NCBI GenBank assembly: GCA_902798425.1
Contig: CADBWR010000014.1
Coordinates: forward strand, 59,912-123,911
Length of the DNA: 64,000 nt
Reading direction: 5' to 3'
From: an uncultured Bacteroidales bacterium
Lineage (GTDB): Bacteria; Bacteroidota; Bacteroidia; Bacteroidales; Bacteroidaceae
Numbering within the stretch: position 1 is the first letter of the stretch; every line of letters begins with the position of its first letter. Under the pieces are notes generated by a model that did no database searches, was not told where the DNA came from, and was given only the letters and a program-made list of their open reading frames with translations. Both the position numbers and the translations under genes were made by a program. Below, piece by piece: positions 45,933-54,689 of the stretch.

Positions 45933-46589
45933 TTATAGCTTCTCGCCATAGCAGAGGTCGCCACAGTCGCCGAAGCCAGGAACGATATATTTGTGCTCGT
46001 TCATGCCGGGGTCGATGGCGGCACACCAGATGGCATCATCGTCAGAGAGTGCCTGACGGACCACATCGACGCCCTCTGGCGTAGCAATAACGCAGGCCAC
46101 ATGGATTTTCTTGGGTTTGCCAGTCTTCAGCAAAGCCTCGATGCTGGCAGCCATAGAGCCACCCGTAGCCAACATGGGGTCACAGATGATGAGCGTCTTG
46201 CCCTTGACGCTGGGCGACGCCATGTATTCGGTATGCACGCCGACCTCTGTATGTTCGCGGTTGGTGTACATGCGATAGGCAGAGACAAAGGCATTCTCGG
46301 CCTTGTCGAACACCTGTAGGAAGCCTTCGTGGAAAGGCAGTCCGGCACGCAGCACCGTGGCAATGACTATCTCGTCTTTAGCCAAGGGGATATCAAGGGT
46401 CCCCAATGGGGTCGTCACCGTCTTGGGCTTATAGGTCAGCGTCTTCGACAGTTCATAAGCCATCAGCTGACCGATGCGCTCAATGTTGTTACGGAACAGC
46501 AGACGGTTCTGCTGATACTTCTTGTCGCGCAACTCTGCCATATAGTGGTTCATCACGCTGTTCTGCTTGGAAAAATCAGTTACTTGCAT
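45933..46589 (-). CDS. upp: Uracil phosphoribosyltransferase
   Basis: A 218-residue cytoplasmic salvage enzyme that makes UMP from uracil and PRPP. It has the PRPP-binding DPMLATGGSM motif, the VLRAGLPFHEGF block and the uracil-site GFGDCGD near the C terminus. The ATG at 46589 (MQVTDFSKQNSV) was chosen because the longer frame adds an unlikely hydrophobic leader and a -7 element, TATCTTTG (46612-46619), lies just upstream. It is a single gene, convergent with the HU-HIG gene and divergent from pckA. Confidence 0.93.
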   Translation of the reverse strand: MQVTDFSKQNSVMNHYMAELRDKKYQQNRLLFRNNIERIGQLMAYELSKTLTYKPKTVTTPLGTLDIPLAKDEIVIATVLRAGLPFHEGFLQVFDKAENAFVSAYRMYTNREHTEVGVHTEYMASPSVKGKTLIICDPMLATGGSMAASIEALLKTGKPKKIHVACVIATPEGVDVVRQALSDDDAIWCAAIDPGMNEHKYIVPGFGDCGDLCYGEKL

Positions 46590-46611
46590 AATTTTCGGGT
46601 TTTTATGAGTG

Positions 46612-46619
46612 CAAAGATA
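46612..46619 (-). promoter_or_regulatory. -7 element of upp
   Basis: TATCTTTG on the minus strand, 23 bp before the ATG; no clear -33 TTTG. Confidence 0.55.
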
Positions 46620-46716
46620 CGACATATAATTGAAAATGTAACACGGAGTTGGCAAAAATGTTGAGCACACACAGCTTTTTATATACTTTAACGCAAAAAA
46701 ACTTGAAAAAAGCAAA

Positions 46717-46747
46717 ATTCTCAATTCTCAATTCTCAATTCTCAATT
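46717..46747. repeat. 7-bp repeats, 4.4 units, upstream of pckA
   Basis: Four perfect attctca units plus a partial one end 9 bp before the pckA -7 element. They fill the place where the -33 element should be, so unit number would change the promoter geometry. Confidence 0.85.
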
Positions 46748-46755
46748 ATAATATG

Positions 46756-46763
46756 TAATTTTG
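46756..46763 (+). promoter_or_regulatory. -7 element of pckA
   Basis: TAATTTTG, 66 bp before the ATG. The -33 zone is occupied by the heptamer tract. Confidence 0.55.
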
Positions 46764-46828
46764 CATCCGCAAATGCGAAAAGTAAAATAGGTAATAGTAA
46801 AATTCACTAAATAACAAGTTAAACAATT

Positions 46829-48442
46829 ATGGCAAAGTTAGATTTAACTCAGTATGGCATCACCGGTTCTACCGTGATTGCTCACAATCCATCGTATGAG
46901 TTCCTTTTTGAGGAAGAGACTAAGGCTGGTCTGACCGGTTTCGACAAGGGTCAGAATACCGAGCTGAACGCTGTAAACGTAATGACTGGTATTTACACCG
47001 GCCGTTCACCTAAGGACAAGTACATCGTGAAGGATGCACAGAGCCAGGACAAGGTATGGTGGACCACTGAGGAGTATAAGAACGACAACCACCCCATGAG
47101 CGAGGAGGTTTGGGCCAAGGTTAAGGAAATCGCTATCAAGGAGCTCTGCAACAAGGAGCTGTACGTAGTTGATGCTTTCTGCGGTGCTAACGAGGCTACC
47201 CGTCTGGCTGTCCGTTTCATCGTTGAGGTTGCTTGGCAGGCTCACTTCGTAAAGAACATGTTCATCCAGCCCACCGCTGAGGAACTGGAGAACTTCAAGC
47301 CTAACTTCGTTATCTATAACGCTTCTAAGGCAAAGGTAGAGAACTACAAGGAGCTGGGTCTGAACTCAGAGACTTGCGTAGCATTCAACACAACAAGCCG
47401 TGAGCAGTGCATCATCAACACATGGTACGGTGGTGAGATGAAGAAGGGTATGTTCTCTATGCAGAACTACTATCTGCCTCTGCAGGGTATCGCTTCTATG
47501 CACTGCTCTGCTAACACCGACATGGAGGGTAAGAACACCGCTATCTTCTTCGGTCTGTCTGGTACAGGTAAGACCACGCTGTCTACCGATCCTAAGCGTC
47601 TGCTGATTGGTGATGACGAGCACGGATGGGACGACGAGGGTGTATTCAACCTCGAGGGTGGCTGCTATGCAAAGGTTATCAACCTCGACAAGGAAAGCGA
47701 GCCCGATATCTACAACGCTATCCGTCGCGATGCCCTGCTGGAGAACGTTACTGTTGACGCAGAAGGCAAGATCGACTTCGCTGATAAGAGCGTAACGGAG
47801 AACACCCGCGTAAGCTATCCTATCGACCACATCGAGAAGATTGCCAAGAAGGTAAACGGCAAGAGTGCTGGTCCTGACGCTAAGAACGTAATCTTCCTGA
47901 GCGCTGACGCATTCGGTGTACTGCCTCCCGTATCTATCCTGACTCCTGAGCAGACCAAGTACTACTTCCTCTCTGGCTTCACCGCTAAGCTGGCTGGTAC
48001 AGAGCGTGGTATCACTGAGCCTACTCCTACATTCTCTGCTTGCTTCGGCCAGGCATTCCTCGAGCTGCACCCCACCAAGTACGCTGAGGAGCTGGTTAAG
48101 AAGATGGAGAAGAGCGGTGCTAAGGCATACCTCGTAAACACTGGTTGGAACGGTACTGGTAAGCGTATCTCTATCCGCGATACTCGTGGTATCATCGACG
48201 CTATCCTGGGCGGTGCCATCCTGAAGGCTCCTACGAAGAAGATTCCTTACTTTGACTTCGAAGTGCCCACACAGCTCGACGGTGTGGCATGGGGTATCCT
48301 CGATCCGCGCGACACCTATCAGAACCGCGCTGAGTGGGAGGAGAAGGCCAAGGATCTGGCTGCCCGCTTCATCAAGAACTTCAAGAAGTACGAGGGCAAC
48401 GAGGCCGGTAAGGCTCTGGTCGCTGCAGGTCCAAAGCTCTAA
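46829..48442 (+). CDS. pckA: Phosphoenolpyruvate carboxykinase (ATP)
   Basis: A 537-residue cytoplasmic enzyme interconverting oxaloacetate and phosphoenolpyruvate. In succinate- and propionate-producing Prevotella it runs mainly toward CO2 fixation. The ATP-site P-loop [15 protein letters not shown] and the metal-site block [22 protein letters not shown] are intact, and RSPKDKYIV near the N terminus is the substrate-binding region. The reading frame uses a narrow, highly expressed codon set unlike most neighbours. It is a single gene with a strong terminator. The length is normal for the family. Confidence 0.96.
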   Translation: MAKLDLTQYGITGSTVIAHNPSYEFLFEEETKAGLTGFDKGQNTELNAVNVMTGIYTGRSPKDKYIVKDAQSQDKVWWTTEEYKNDNHPMSEEVWAKVKEIAIKELCNKELYVVDAFCGANEATRLAVRFIVEVAWQAHFVKNMFIQPTAEELENFKPNFVIYNASKAKVENYKELGLNSETCVAFNTTSREQCIINTWYGGEMKKGMFSMQNYYLPLQGIASMHCSANTDMEGKNTAIFFGLSGTGKTTLSTDPKRLLIGDDEHGWDDEGVFNLEGGCYAKVINLDKESEPDIYNAIRRDALLENVTVDAEGKIDFADKSVTENTRVSYPIDHIEKIAKKVNGKSAGPDAKNVIFLSADAFGVLPPVSILTPEQTKYYFLSGFTAKLAGTERGITEPTPTFSACFGQAFLELHPTKYAEELVKKMEKSGAKAYLVNTGWNGTGKRISIRDTRGIIDAILGGAILKAPTKKIPYFDFEVPTQLDGVAWGILDPRDTYQNRAEWEEKAKDLAARFIKNFKKYEGNEAGKALVAAGPKL

Positions 48443-48470
48443 TAAGCATTTTTTGACCTATATCAAAATA

Positions 48471-48502
48471 AAGGGCGGTTTCATCGGAAACCGTCCTTTT
48501 TT
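48471..48502 (+). terminator. Intrinsic terminator of pckA
   Basis: AAGGGCGGTTTC and GAAACCGTCCTT pair (one G-T) around a short loop, followed by TTTTTT. Confidence 0.9.
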
Positions 48503-48534
48503 GCGCGTTATTCAATAATAATGCAGTAATTTTG
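48500..48534 (+). promoter_or_regulatory. Promoter of the 31-residue microprotein gene
   Basis: -33 TTTG (48500-48503, overlapping the pckA terminator T-run), 23 bp, -7 TAATTTTG (48527-48534). The spacing is slightly longer than usual. Confidence 0.5.
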
Positions 48535-48600
48535 CACTCGCAATCGTGATGGTTGCTGTTTTCATTAGGTTAGTAGTAATTTGAATTTAAGGTAAAGATT

Positions 48601-48696
48601 ATGTTATTAGATTTTCAAACGACGGTAACAGTGGCAATGGTGGCTTTAGCCACGGTGCTGAGCATCATCACACTGATGCATACTGAAGTCCGTTAA
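48601..48696 (+). CDS. 31-residue single-span membrane microprotein
   Basis: A short frame from ATG 48601 to TAA encodes 31 residues: MLLDFQTTV, then a continuous hydrophobic stretch (TVAMVALATVLSIITLM), then HTEVR. It is predicted to span the inner membrane once. A -7 element about 67 bp upstream and a strong terminator 10 bases after the stop frame it as its own transcript of about 200 nt. I do not recognise the sequence. An alternative is that the transcript is a regulatory RNA and the frame is incidental, but the intact hydrophobic span argues for a protein. Confidence 0.6.
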   Translation: MLLDFQTTVTVAMVALATVLSIITLMHTEVR

Positions 48697-48705
48697 CAAA
48701 GTAAT

Positions 48706-48744
48706 AGAGCACGGAGTGAGTGAGTCATACCGTGCTCTTTTTTT
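48706..48744 (+). terminator. Intrinsic terminator of the microprotein gene
   Basis: A perfect 9-bp stem AGAGCACGG/CCGTGCTCT with a 15-nt loop, followed by seven T. Confidence 0.9.
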
Positions 48745-48828
48745 GTTTAAAAACCTAAAATATCACCTTTTATATTATATTTTACTTAATAAAAGGAAGA
48801 AAAATGCTCAAAATTGCGGAATTGTGCG

Positions 48829-48836
48829 TAACTTTG
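48829..48836 (+). promoter_or_regulatory. -7 element of the DUF6242 envelope operon
   Basis: TAACTTTG, 30 bp before the chosen ATG at 48867. It argues against the longer frame starting at 48804. Confidence 0.6.
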
Positions 48837-48866
48837 CACGGAATTTTGGAAAAAAGTCTCATAAGA

Positions 48867-50312
48867 ATGAAGAAGATAAAGACCACATACCTGCTGATAG
48901 CCATACTTTTAGGTCTGACAGCATGTACCAAAACAGACGATACGACGGTAACGCTCTATGATGATGCTGCCATCGGTTCGTTTACGTTGGGCAACGTGAA
49001 GCGCGTAGTCAATGGCGTGAAGAGCACCGTTGCCGGCAGCACATACGCTTTCCATATCGACCAGATGACACGCACCATCTACAACACTGACTCGCTGCCC
49101 GTAGGCTGCGATGTCAGTCGCGTGGTATGTTCTATAGCAACCTACAACAACAGCGGTGCTTTCCTCATCAGTGAAGACGAGACTACCATGACGTACTATA
49201 ACGGAACGGACAGTATAGACTTCACCAAGCCCCGCAAGTTCCGCGTCATCGCCAGCAGTGGCAATGGTTACAACGACTATACCATCAAGGTCAACGTTCA
49301 CAAGCAAGACCCTGAGGCCTTCGTTTGGAAGAAGATGAGCAATGCACCCACTATGACAGCACTGCGCATCATAGAGTTTGGCGAGCACATCTACCTCTTC
49401 GGTAACGAGGGAGGAACGACGAAAGGCTACAAGACAGCGAATGGCGAGGAATGGACCCCCATCACACTGCCCGCCCTGACTCAGGCCGACGCTTGGGAAA
49501 ACGCCGTAGCCAACAGCGACTCGCTATACATCCTGGATGGTACAGCGATATACCGTTCAAGTGACGCACAGACATGGACAAAGGACGAGAGCACACTGCC
49601 TGACGGCATTACGCTGAAGCGTCTGTTAGGTGCCAGCACCACAGAGGTGTATGCACAGGCCACTGATGGCTCGCTGGTAACCAAATATTGTGACGACGAA
49701 CTGCCTATATGGGTAGAAGCCAAAGATGAGACAGAGAGCAGTTTCGGCGAACTGCCCACCGAGGACCTTACCATAGTGTCTTACCCGATGTACCTGTCAG
49801 ACAGCACAGACTACGTGCTGATGGCTGGCAATAAGTTTGATGGTAACGAATGGAGCAGTCGTAGCTGGCGCCGCATCGTTGACTACAGCGAAACGGGCAT
49901 TATCAGCCTGCTGAAACAATATATCGCAACCATCATACAGGATGAAGACAGCTATCCTGAGTGGATACGCAAATGGACCTATCTGGACCGCGGCAACGAC
50001 CATCGCTATGAACTGCCTGCTCTGAAGAACGTCCAGATAGTATGGTACGACGACGTACTGCTGGCTTTCGGCGGCAAGGGACTGACAGAAACCATAGAGC
50101 CCATGACGGGCATCCTAAAGAGCCGTGACAACGGCATTACGTGGAAGGCAGACAATGACTACGCCATGCCTCCGAAAGACGGCGAAAGCATTTTCGACCT
50201 GTCTACCAGCAGTTTCTCGGCAGCAGTATGCAACGGCTACATCTGGATAGTCTGTGCTGATACAGGAGAAGTATGGCGCGGACAGCTGAACAGAGTAGCG
50301 TGGGAGAAATGA
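48867..50312 (+). CDS. DUF6242-type lipoprotein with propeller-like repeats
   Basis: A 481-residue lipoprotein (lipobox GLTAC followed by TKTDDTT). The first 130 residues form a beta domain. The rest has sialidase/Kelch-like short motifs (SSDAQTWTKDEST, SRDNGITWKADND) and is probably a beta-propeller. I place it in DUF6242 from memory and from its position upstream of the DUF6089, uppS and bamA genes. The function is unknown; envelope quality control is a guess from context. Its stop codon lies 2 bases inside a heptamer tract that fills the gap to the next gene. Confidence 0.65.
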   Translation: MKKIKTTYLLIAILLGLTACTKTDDTTVTLYDDAAIGSFTLGNVKRVVNGVKSTVAGSTYAFHIDQMTRTIYNTDSLPVGCDVSRVVCSIATYNNSGAFLISEDETTMTYYNGTDSIDFTKPRKFRVIASSGNGYNDYTIKVNVHKQDPEAFVWKKMSNAPTMTALRIIEFGEHIYLFGNEGGTTKGYKTANGEEWTPITLPALTQADAWENAVANSDSLYILDGTAIYRSSDAQTWTKDESTLPDGITLKRLLGASTTEVYAQATDGSLVTKYCDDELPIWVEAKDETESSFGELPTEDLTIVSYPMYLSDSTDYVLMAGNKFDGNEWSSRSWRRIVDYSETGIISLLKQYIATIIQDEDSYPEWIRKWTYLDRGNDHRYELPALKNVQIVWYDDVLLAFGGKGLTETIEPMTGILKSRDNGITWKADNDYAMPPKDGESIFDLSTSSFSAAVCNGYIWIVCADTGEVWRGQLNRVAWEK

Positions 50313-50359
50313 AGAATGAAGAATGAAGAGTGAAGAATGAAGAGTGAAGAATGAAGAAT
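50311..50359. repeat. 7-bp repeats, 7 units
   Basis: gaagaat/gaagagt units, seven in a row, fill the gap between the DUF6242 stop and the DUF6089 start. They are roughly complementary to the tract at 50392-50419 (about one mismatch per unit). Confidence 0.85.
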
Positions 50360-50362
50360 GTC

Positions 50363-51058
50363 ATGAAGAAACGGATATACGTAGTAGTGATACTATTCAC
50401 TATTCACTGTTCACTATTCATTAGCCACGCAGTGGCGCAGACGGAGCCAGAGTACCGACTGGAGGTCGGTGGAGGCATCGGTATGGTTTCCTACGAAGGC
50501 GACTTCAATGGCAACATCTTCAAGAATCCACAGGTGGGTGTATCGCTCATGGCCAAATATCGCTTCAACCCGCGCGTAGCACTGGCCTTTGATATGACCT
50601 ACATGAAACTGAAAGGCTCGGCAAAGGACGTGTCATCGTATATGCCGACACCATGGCAGGACTACTCCTTCAAACGAAAGACCGGCGATGTCGGGGTGAG
50701 GGTGGAATACAACTTCTGGCCATACGGTACAGGAATGGAATATCGTGGAGCCCAACGGCTTACACCATATATATGTATAGGACTGGGCGCTACCGTCTAC
50801 AAGACCGACAAACCGCAGGTGGCTATGAACGTGCCGCTGGGTCTCGGTGTGAAGTACAAAGCCGCCGACCGCGTGAACTTAACGCTGGAGTGGGCTATGC
50901 ACTTCTCTGCAACCGACCGTCTGGACGGCGTTGACAGTCCCTATGGCATCAAGAGCTCCGGGCTCTTCAAGAATACCGACTGTTACAGCATGCTGCGACT
51001 GTCGGTGAGCTACGACTTATGGGCGAAATGTAAAACGTGTCACAATGACAGAGATTAA
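50363..51058 (+). CDS. DUF6089-type outer-membrane beta-barrel protein
   Basis: A 231-residue protein, counted from ATG 50363; an ATG at 50351 would add four residues. The signal peptide ends near AVAQ and contains FTIHCSLFI, encoded by 7-bp repeats. The mature part has the alternating pattern of an eight-stranded barrel (YRLEVGGGIGMVSYEGDFNG, VGVRVEYNFWPYG, LTPYICIGLGATVY) and ends with the family's CKTCH-type tail (KCKTCHNDRD). It lies just before uppS in a layout that recurs in Bacteroidota. The function is unknown. Confidence 0.75.
   Translation: MKKRIYVVVILFTIHCSLFISHAVAQTEPEYRLEVGGGIGMVSYEGDFNGNIFKNPQVGVSLMAKYRFNPRVALAFDMTYMKLKGSAKDVSSYMPTPWQDYSFKRKTGDVGVRVEYNFWPYGTGMEYRGAQRLTPYICIGLGATVYKTDKPQVAMNVPLGLGVKYKAADRVNLTLEWAMHFSATDRLDGVDSPYGIKSSGLFKNTDCYSMLRLSVSYDLWAKCKTCHNDRD
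50392..50419. repeat. 7-bp repeats encoding a signal peptide core
   Basis: Four actattc/actgttc units inside the DUF6089 gene encode the hydrophobic FTIHCSLF stretch of its signal peptide. Confidence 0.85.
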
Positions 51059-51067
51059 TTGTGAATT

Positions 51068-51853
51068 ATGATAGATGAATTAAATAACATCCCCCAGCAT
51101 ATTGCCATCATCATGGACGGCAACGGACGCTGGGCCACCGAACGAGGCAAGGAGCGCAGCTACGGCCACCAGGCTGGCGTAGAGGCTGTGCGCCGCATCA
51201 CAACGGAGTGTTCCAACCTTGGGGTCAAATACTTGACGCTGTATACGTTCTCAACAGAAAACTGGGGACGTCCGGCTGATGAAGTAGCAGCCCTGATGGG
51301 CTTGGTACTCACCTCGCTGGAGGACGAGATATTTATGAAGAATAACGTGCGCTTCCGCGTGATAGGCGACATCAAGCGTCTGCCCGACGTCGTACAGCAG
51401 AAACTGCACGAGACGGAGGAGCATACGGCTAAGAACGACCACATGACATTGGTAATAGCACTGAGCTATAGCAGCCGCTGGGAGATTACGGAGGCTGTAC
51501 GCCAGATTATTCAAGACCTCCACGACCAGAGAGAAGATATCACGCGGACGTTGGAGTTCTGGAAGACAGGTGGCATCCGTGCTGAGGACATCACGGAAGA
51601 GACTATCAGCAAACATCTGGCTACCAGCTTCATGCCAGATCCGGACTTGCTGATCCGCACGGGTGGCGAGCTGCGCATCTCGAACTACCTGCTGTGGCAG
51701 ATAGCCTATTCTGAGCTGTATTTCTGCGACACCTACTGGCCCGACTTCAACGAGGCTGAATTACACAAGGCCATCGAGAGCTACCAGAAGCGCCAGCGCC
51801 GCTTTGGAAAGACGGAAGAACAAGTAGAGGCTGAAAACCAAAATGAAGAATGA
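51068..51853 (+). CDS. uppS: Isoprenyl (undecaprenyl diphosphate) synthase
   Basis: A 261-residue cytoplasmic cis-prenyltransferase that makes the C55 lipid carrier for peptidoglycan and surface glycans. It has catalytic Asp17 in IMDGNGRW, the [12 protein letters not shown] block and the C-terminal [22 protein letters not shown] signature. It starts 9 bases after the DUF6089 stop. The last codons (NEE and the stop) are already part of the heptamer tract that forms the left arm of the inverted repeat before bamA. Confidence 0.95.
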   Translation: MIDELNNIPQHIAIIMDGNGRWATERGKERSYGHQAGVEAVRRITTECSNLGVKYLTLYTFSTENWGRPADEVAALMGLVLTSLEDEIFMKNNVRFRVIGDIKRLPDVVQQKLHETEEHTAKNDHMTLVIALSYSSRWEITEAVRQIIQDLHDQREDITRTLEFWKTGGIRAEDITEETISKHLATSFMPDPDLLIRTGGELRISNYLLWQIAYSELYFCDTYWPDFNEAELHKAIESYQKRQRRFGKTEEQVEAENQNEE

Positions 51854-51980
51854 AGAATGAAGAATGAAGAATTTGCTACCGCTTATATACTAAGCGGAAA
51901 TGTAAGAGATAAGAAGAGTAGAATGTACAGAGTGTTGTTATGCGCAGCATTCTTCATTCTTCATTCTTCATTCTTCATTT
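51840..51980. repeat. Perfect 32-bp inverted repeat of heptamers around the bamA start
   Basis: The left arm 51840-51871 is made of atgaaga units and the right arm 51949-51980 of attcttc units; they are perfect reverse complements over 32 bases. The 77-nt loop carries the bamA ATG (51923) and its own perfect hairpin CCGCTTA/TAAGCGG (51878-51896). The right arm is coding and gives the [10 protein letters not shown] signal-peptide core. Confidence 0.88.
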
Positions 51981-54568
51981 CCGCGAGCGCTCAGGATGTC
52001 ATCGTCAACCCCGACATCTCGTATGCCGGCACACCACGCCGCTGTGAGATTGGCGGTCTGACCGTTAAAGGTGTAGAAGGCTATGAAGACTATGTGCTGA
52101 CAGGACTATCGGGACTGTCGGTAGGACAGGTCATCGACGTTCCTGGCGCACAGATTACAGAAGCTGTGAAACGTTACTGGAAGCATGGCCTGTTCTCGAA
52201 TGCCTCCATCTCTGCCGACTCTATCGTGGGTAACAAGGTGTATCTCTGCATCCACCTGACTACACGTCCACGCGTCAGTGCCATCAACTACTATGGTCTG
52301 AAGAAGTCGGAAAGAGAGGATATGGAGTCGAAGCTGGGCATCATGAAAGGCAGCCAGATAACGCCAAACATGATTGACCGTGCTCAGATTCTGGCCAAGA
52401 AATACTTTGAAGACAAAGGTTATAAGAATGCCGAGATAGACATCACCCAGCGTGACGATGTCACCGGTAAGAACCAGGTCATCCTCGATATCAGCGTTGA
52501 CAAGAAGTCGAAGATGAAGGTTCGTGAGATTATCTTCGTCGGCAACGAGAAACTGTCGAAGAGCAAGCTGACTGGTTCGATGTTTAAGAAGGGCTCCTTC
52601 GGTAAGATTAATGAGTCGGGTAAACTGAAGAACTTGTTTAAAGCCAAGAAGTTTACCCCCGAGCGTTACGACGAAGCAAAGACGGCCCTCATCGAGAAAT
52701 ATAATGAACTGGGTTACCGCGACGCCACCATTCTGGAAGACTCTGTATGGACCGTTGACGACAAGCATGTCAATGTCTATGTGAAGATTGAAGAGGGTGA
52801 GCGCTACTATATCCGTAACATCACATGGGTGGGTAACACCGTAGTAACCTCAGACTACCTGAACAGGTCTTTGGGTATGCAGAAGGGCGACGTCTACAAC
52901 CAGAAGCAGATGAAGAAACGTCTGTCAGAGGACGAGGATGCCGTAGGTAACTACTACTGGAACAACGGTTACCTGTTCTATCAACTGGAACCCACCGAGG
53001 TAAACATCGTAGGCGACAGCATCGACCTGGAAATGCGTATCCAGGAGGGCACACAGGCCCATATCAGTCATGTACGCATCTATGGCAACGACCGCTTGTA
53101 TGAAGAGGTCGTACGCCGTGAGTTGCGTACCAAGCCCGGCGACCTGTTCTCTAAGGATGCCATCCAGCGTTCTGCCCGAGAGATTGCCTCGACAGGTTTC
53201 TTCGACCCCGAGAAGGTGAACCCCGATATCAAGCCTAACTACGAGGATGGCACGGTAGACATCAACTGGGAACTGGAACAGAAGTCTAACGACCAGCTGG
53301 AGTTCTCACTGGGTTGGGGACAGACGGGTGTCATCGGACGTATCGGTGTCAAGCTGAACAACTTCTCCATGCGTAACCTCTTCGGAAAGAATAAGATGCA
53401 TCGCGGCATCATGCCTATCGGTGATGGCGAGCAGTTGTCACTGTCGTTCCAGTCGAATGGTAGCTACTATAGTTCAATATCTACAGGTTACTCAACGGGA
53501 TGGTTTGGTGGCAAGCGCCCGAATGCACTGAGCATCAGCGCCTTCTACTCAAAGCAGAGCGATATCTCCAGCACCTACCGCAACTCGGCATGGATGAATA
53601 ACTACTACAACTACTATGGTGGCTACGGCTCATACAACAGCGGCTACTATGACTATACATCTATGATGGACGAGGACAAGTACATCAAGCTCTTCGGCGT
53701 ATCACTGGGTTGGGGCAAGCGCCTGCGCTGGCCTGACGACTACTTCCAGTTGTCTACGCAACTGGCATACACCCGCTATATGCTGCGTGATTGGAGCTAC
53801 TTCCTCATCTCCAATGGTAACTGTAACAACATCAACCTGGGTATTACACTGTCACGTACCTCTACAGACAACCAGCTGTTCCCACGTCGTGGTTCAGAAT
53901 TTATGCTGTCTGTAACGCTGACGCCACCCTGGTCACTGTTTAACGGCAAGGACTATGCGAACCTCGCTACATCAGAGACATACCAGAAGAACATCGATGT
54001 GTACAATGCAGAATTGCAGGATAAGTACCGTTGGATTGAGTACCACAAGTGGAAGTTTAAGACAAAGACCTTCACAGCACTGACAGAAGGACAGAAGTGT
54101 CTGGTGCTGATGACCCGCATAGAACTGGGTCTGCTGGGCTCTTACAACAAGTATAACAAGTCGCCTTTCGAGACCTTCTATGTCGGCGGTGACGGTATGA
54201 GTGGCTACAGCTCCAGCTATGCGGAGGAGACCGTGGGTCTGCGTGGTTACGAGAATGGTTCACTGACTCCCTATCGTGCTGAAGGTTATGCTTACGACCG
54301 CTTCACACTGGAGTTGCGCTACCCGCTTCTGCTGGGTAACACCACCATTTACGGACTGGGCTTCCTGGAAGGTGGTAACGCATGGACAGATGCAGGCAAG
54401 TTTAATCCGTTCGACATCAAGCGTTCTGCCGGTATCGGTGTACGTATCTTCTTGCCAATGGTTGGTCTAATGGGCATCGACTGGGCCTATGGTTTCGACA
54501 AACCTTACGGCACGTCTACCAACAAGGGTGGCAGTCAATTCCACTTCATACTGGGACAGGAGTTCTGA
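51923..54568 (+). CDS. bamA: Outer-membrane protein assembly factor BamA
   Basis: An 881-residue Omp85-family protein that inserts beta-barrels into the outer membrane. The ATG at 51923 gives MYRVLLCAA and a signal peptide ending ASAQ; the frame is open from 51857. POTRA domains fill about residues 30-430 (AINYYGLKKSERE, VREIIFVGNEKLS, IRNITWVGNTVVTSDYLNR, HVRIYGNDRLYEEVVRREL). The D15 barrel follows, with the conserved VGLRGYENGSL region (VRGF-type loop) and the C-terminal FHFILGQEF. A Tyr/Gly-rich stretch (NNYYNYYGGYGSYNSG) is inserted in the barrel part. Its neighbours, three Skp-like chaperones, serve the same pathway. Confidence 0.95.
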   Translation: MYRVLLCAAFFILHSSFFISASAQDVIVNPDISYAGTPRRCEIGGLTVKGVEGYEDYVLTGLSGLSVGQVIDVPGAQITEAVKRYWKHGLFSNASISADSIVGNKVYLCIHLTTRPRVSAINYYGLKKSEREDMESKLGIMKGSQITPNMIDRAQILAKKYFEDKGYKNAEIDITQRDDVTGKNQVILDISVDKKSKMKVREIIFVGNEKLSKSKLTGSMFKKGSFGKINESGKLKNLFKAKKFTPERYDEAKTALIEKYNELGYRDATILEDSVWTVDDKHVNVYVKIEEGERYYIRNITWVGNTVVTSDYLNRSLGMQKGDVYNQKQMKKRLSEDEDAVGNYYWNNGYLFYQLEPTEVNIVGDSIDLEMRIQEGTQAHISHVRIYGNDRLYEEVVRRELRTKPGDLFSKDAIQRSAREIASTGFFDPEKVNPDIKPNYEDGTVDINWELEQKSNDQLEFSLGWGQTGVIGRIGVKLNNFSMRNLFGKNKMHRGIMPIGDGEQLSLSFQSNGSYYSSISTGYSTGWFGGKRPNALSISAFYSKQSDISSTYRNSAWMNNYYNYYGGYGSYNSGYYDYTSMMDEDKYIKLFGVSLGWGKRLRWPDDYFQLSTQLAYTRYMLRDWSYFLISNGNCNNINLGITLSRTSTDNQLFPRRGSEFMLSVTLTPPWSLFNGKDYANLATSETYQKNIDVYNAELQDKYRWIEYHKWKFKTKTFTALTEGQKCLVLMTRIELGLLGSYNKYNKSPFETFYVGGDGMSGYSSSYAEETVGLRGYENGSLTPYRAEGYAYDRFTLELRYPLLLGNTTIYGLGFLEGGNAWTDAGKFNPFDIKRSAGIGVRIFLPMVGLMGIDWAYGFDKPYGTSTNKGGSQFHFILGQEF

Positions 54569-54572
54569 TATA

Positions 54573-54621
54573 GTTAAGAGTTAAGAGTTAAGAGATAGGA
54601 GATAAGAGTTAAGAGTTAAGA
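54573..54621. repeat. 7-bp repeats, 7 units
   Basis: gttaaga/gataaga units, seven in a row, directly follow the bamA stop in the 121-bp gap before the first OmpH gene. Confidence 0.85.
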
Positions 54622-54689
54622 GTTGTAAAAACTTGAAACCTTTCTTGAGTTTCCGCGTCTAAGAGATATAACCCTAAAAAAAGACAAAA

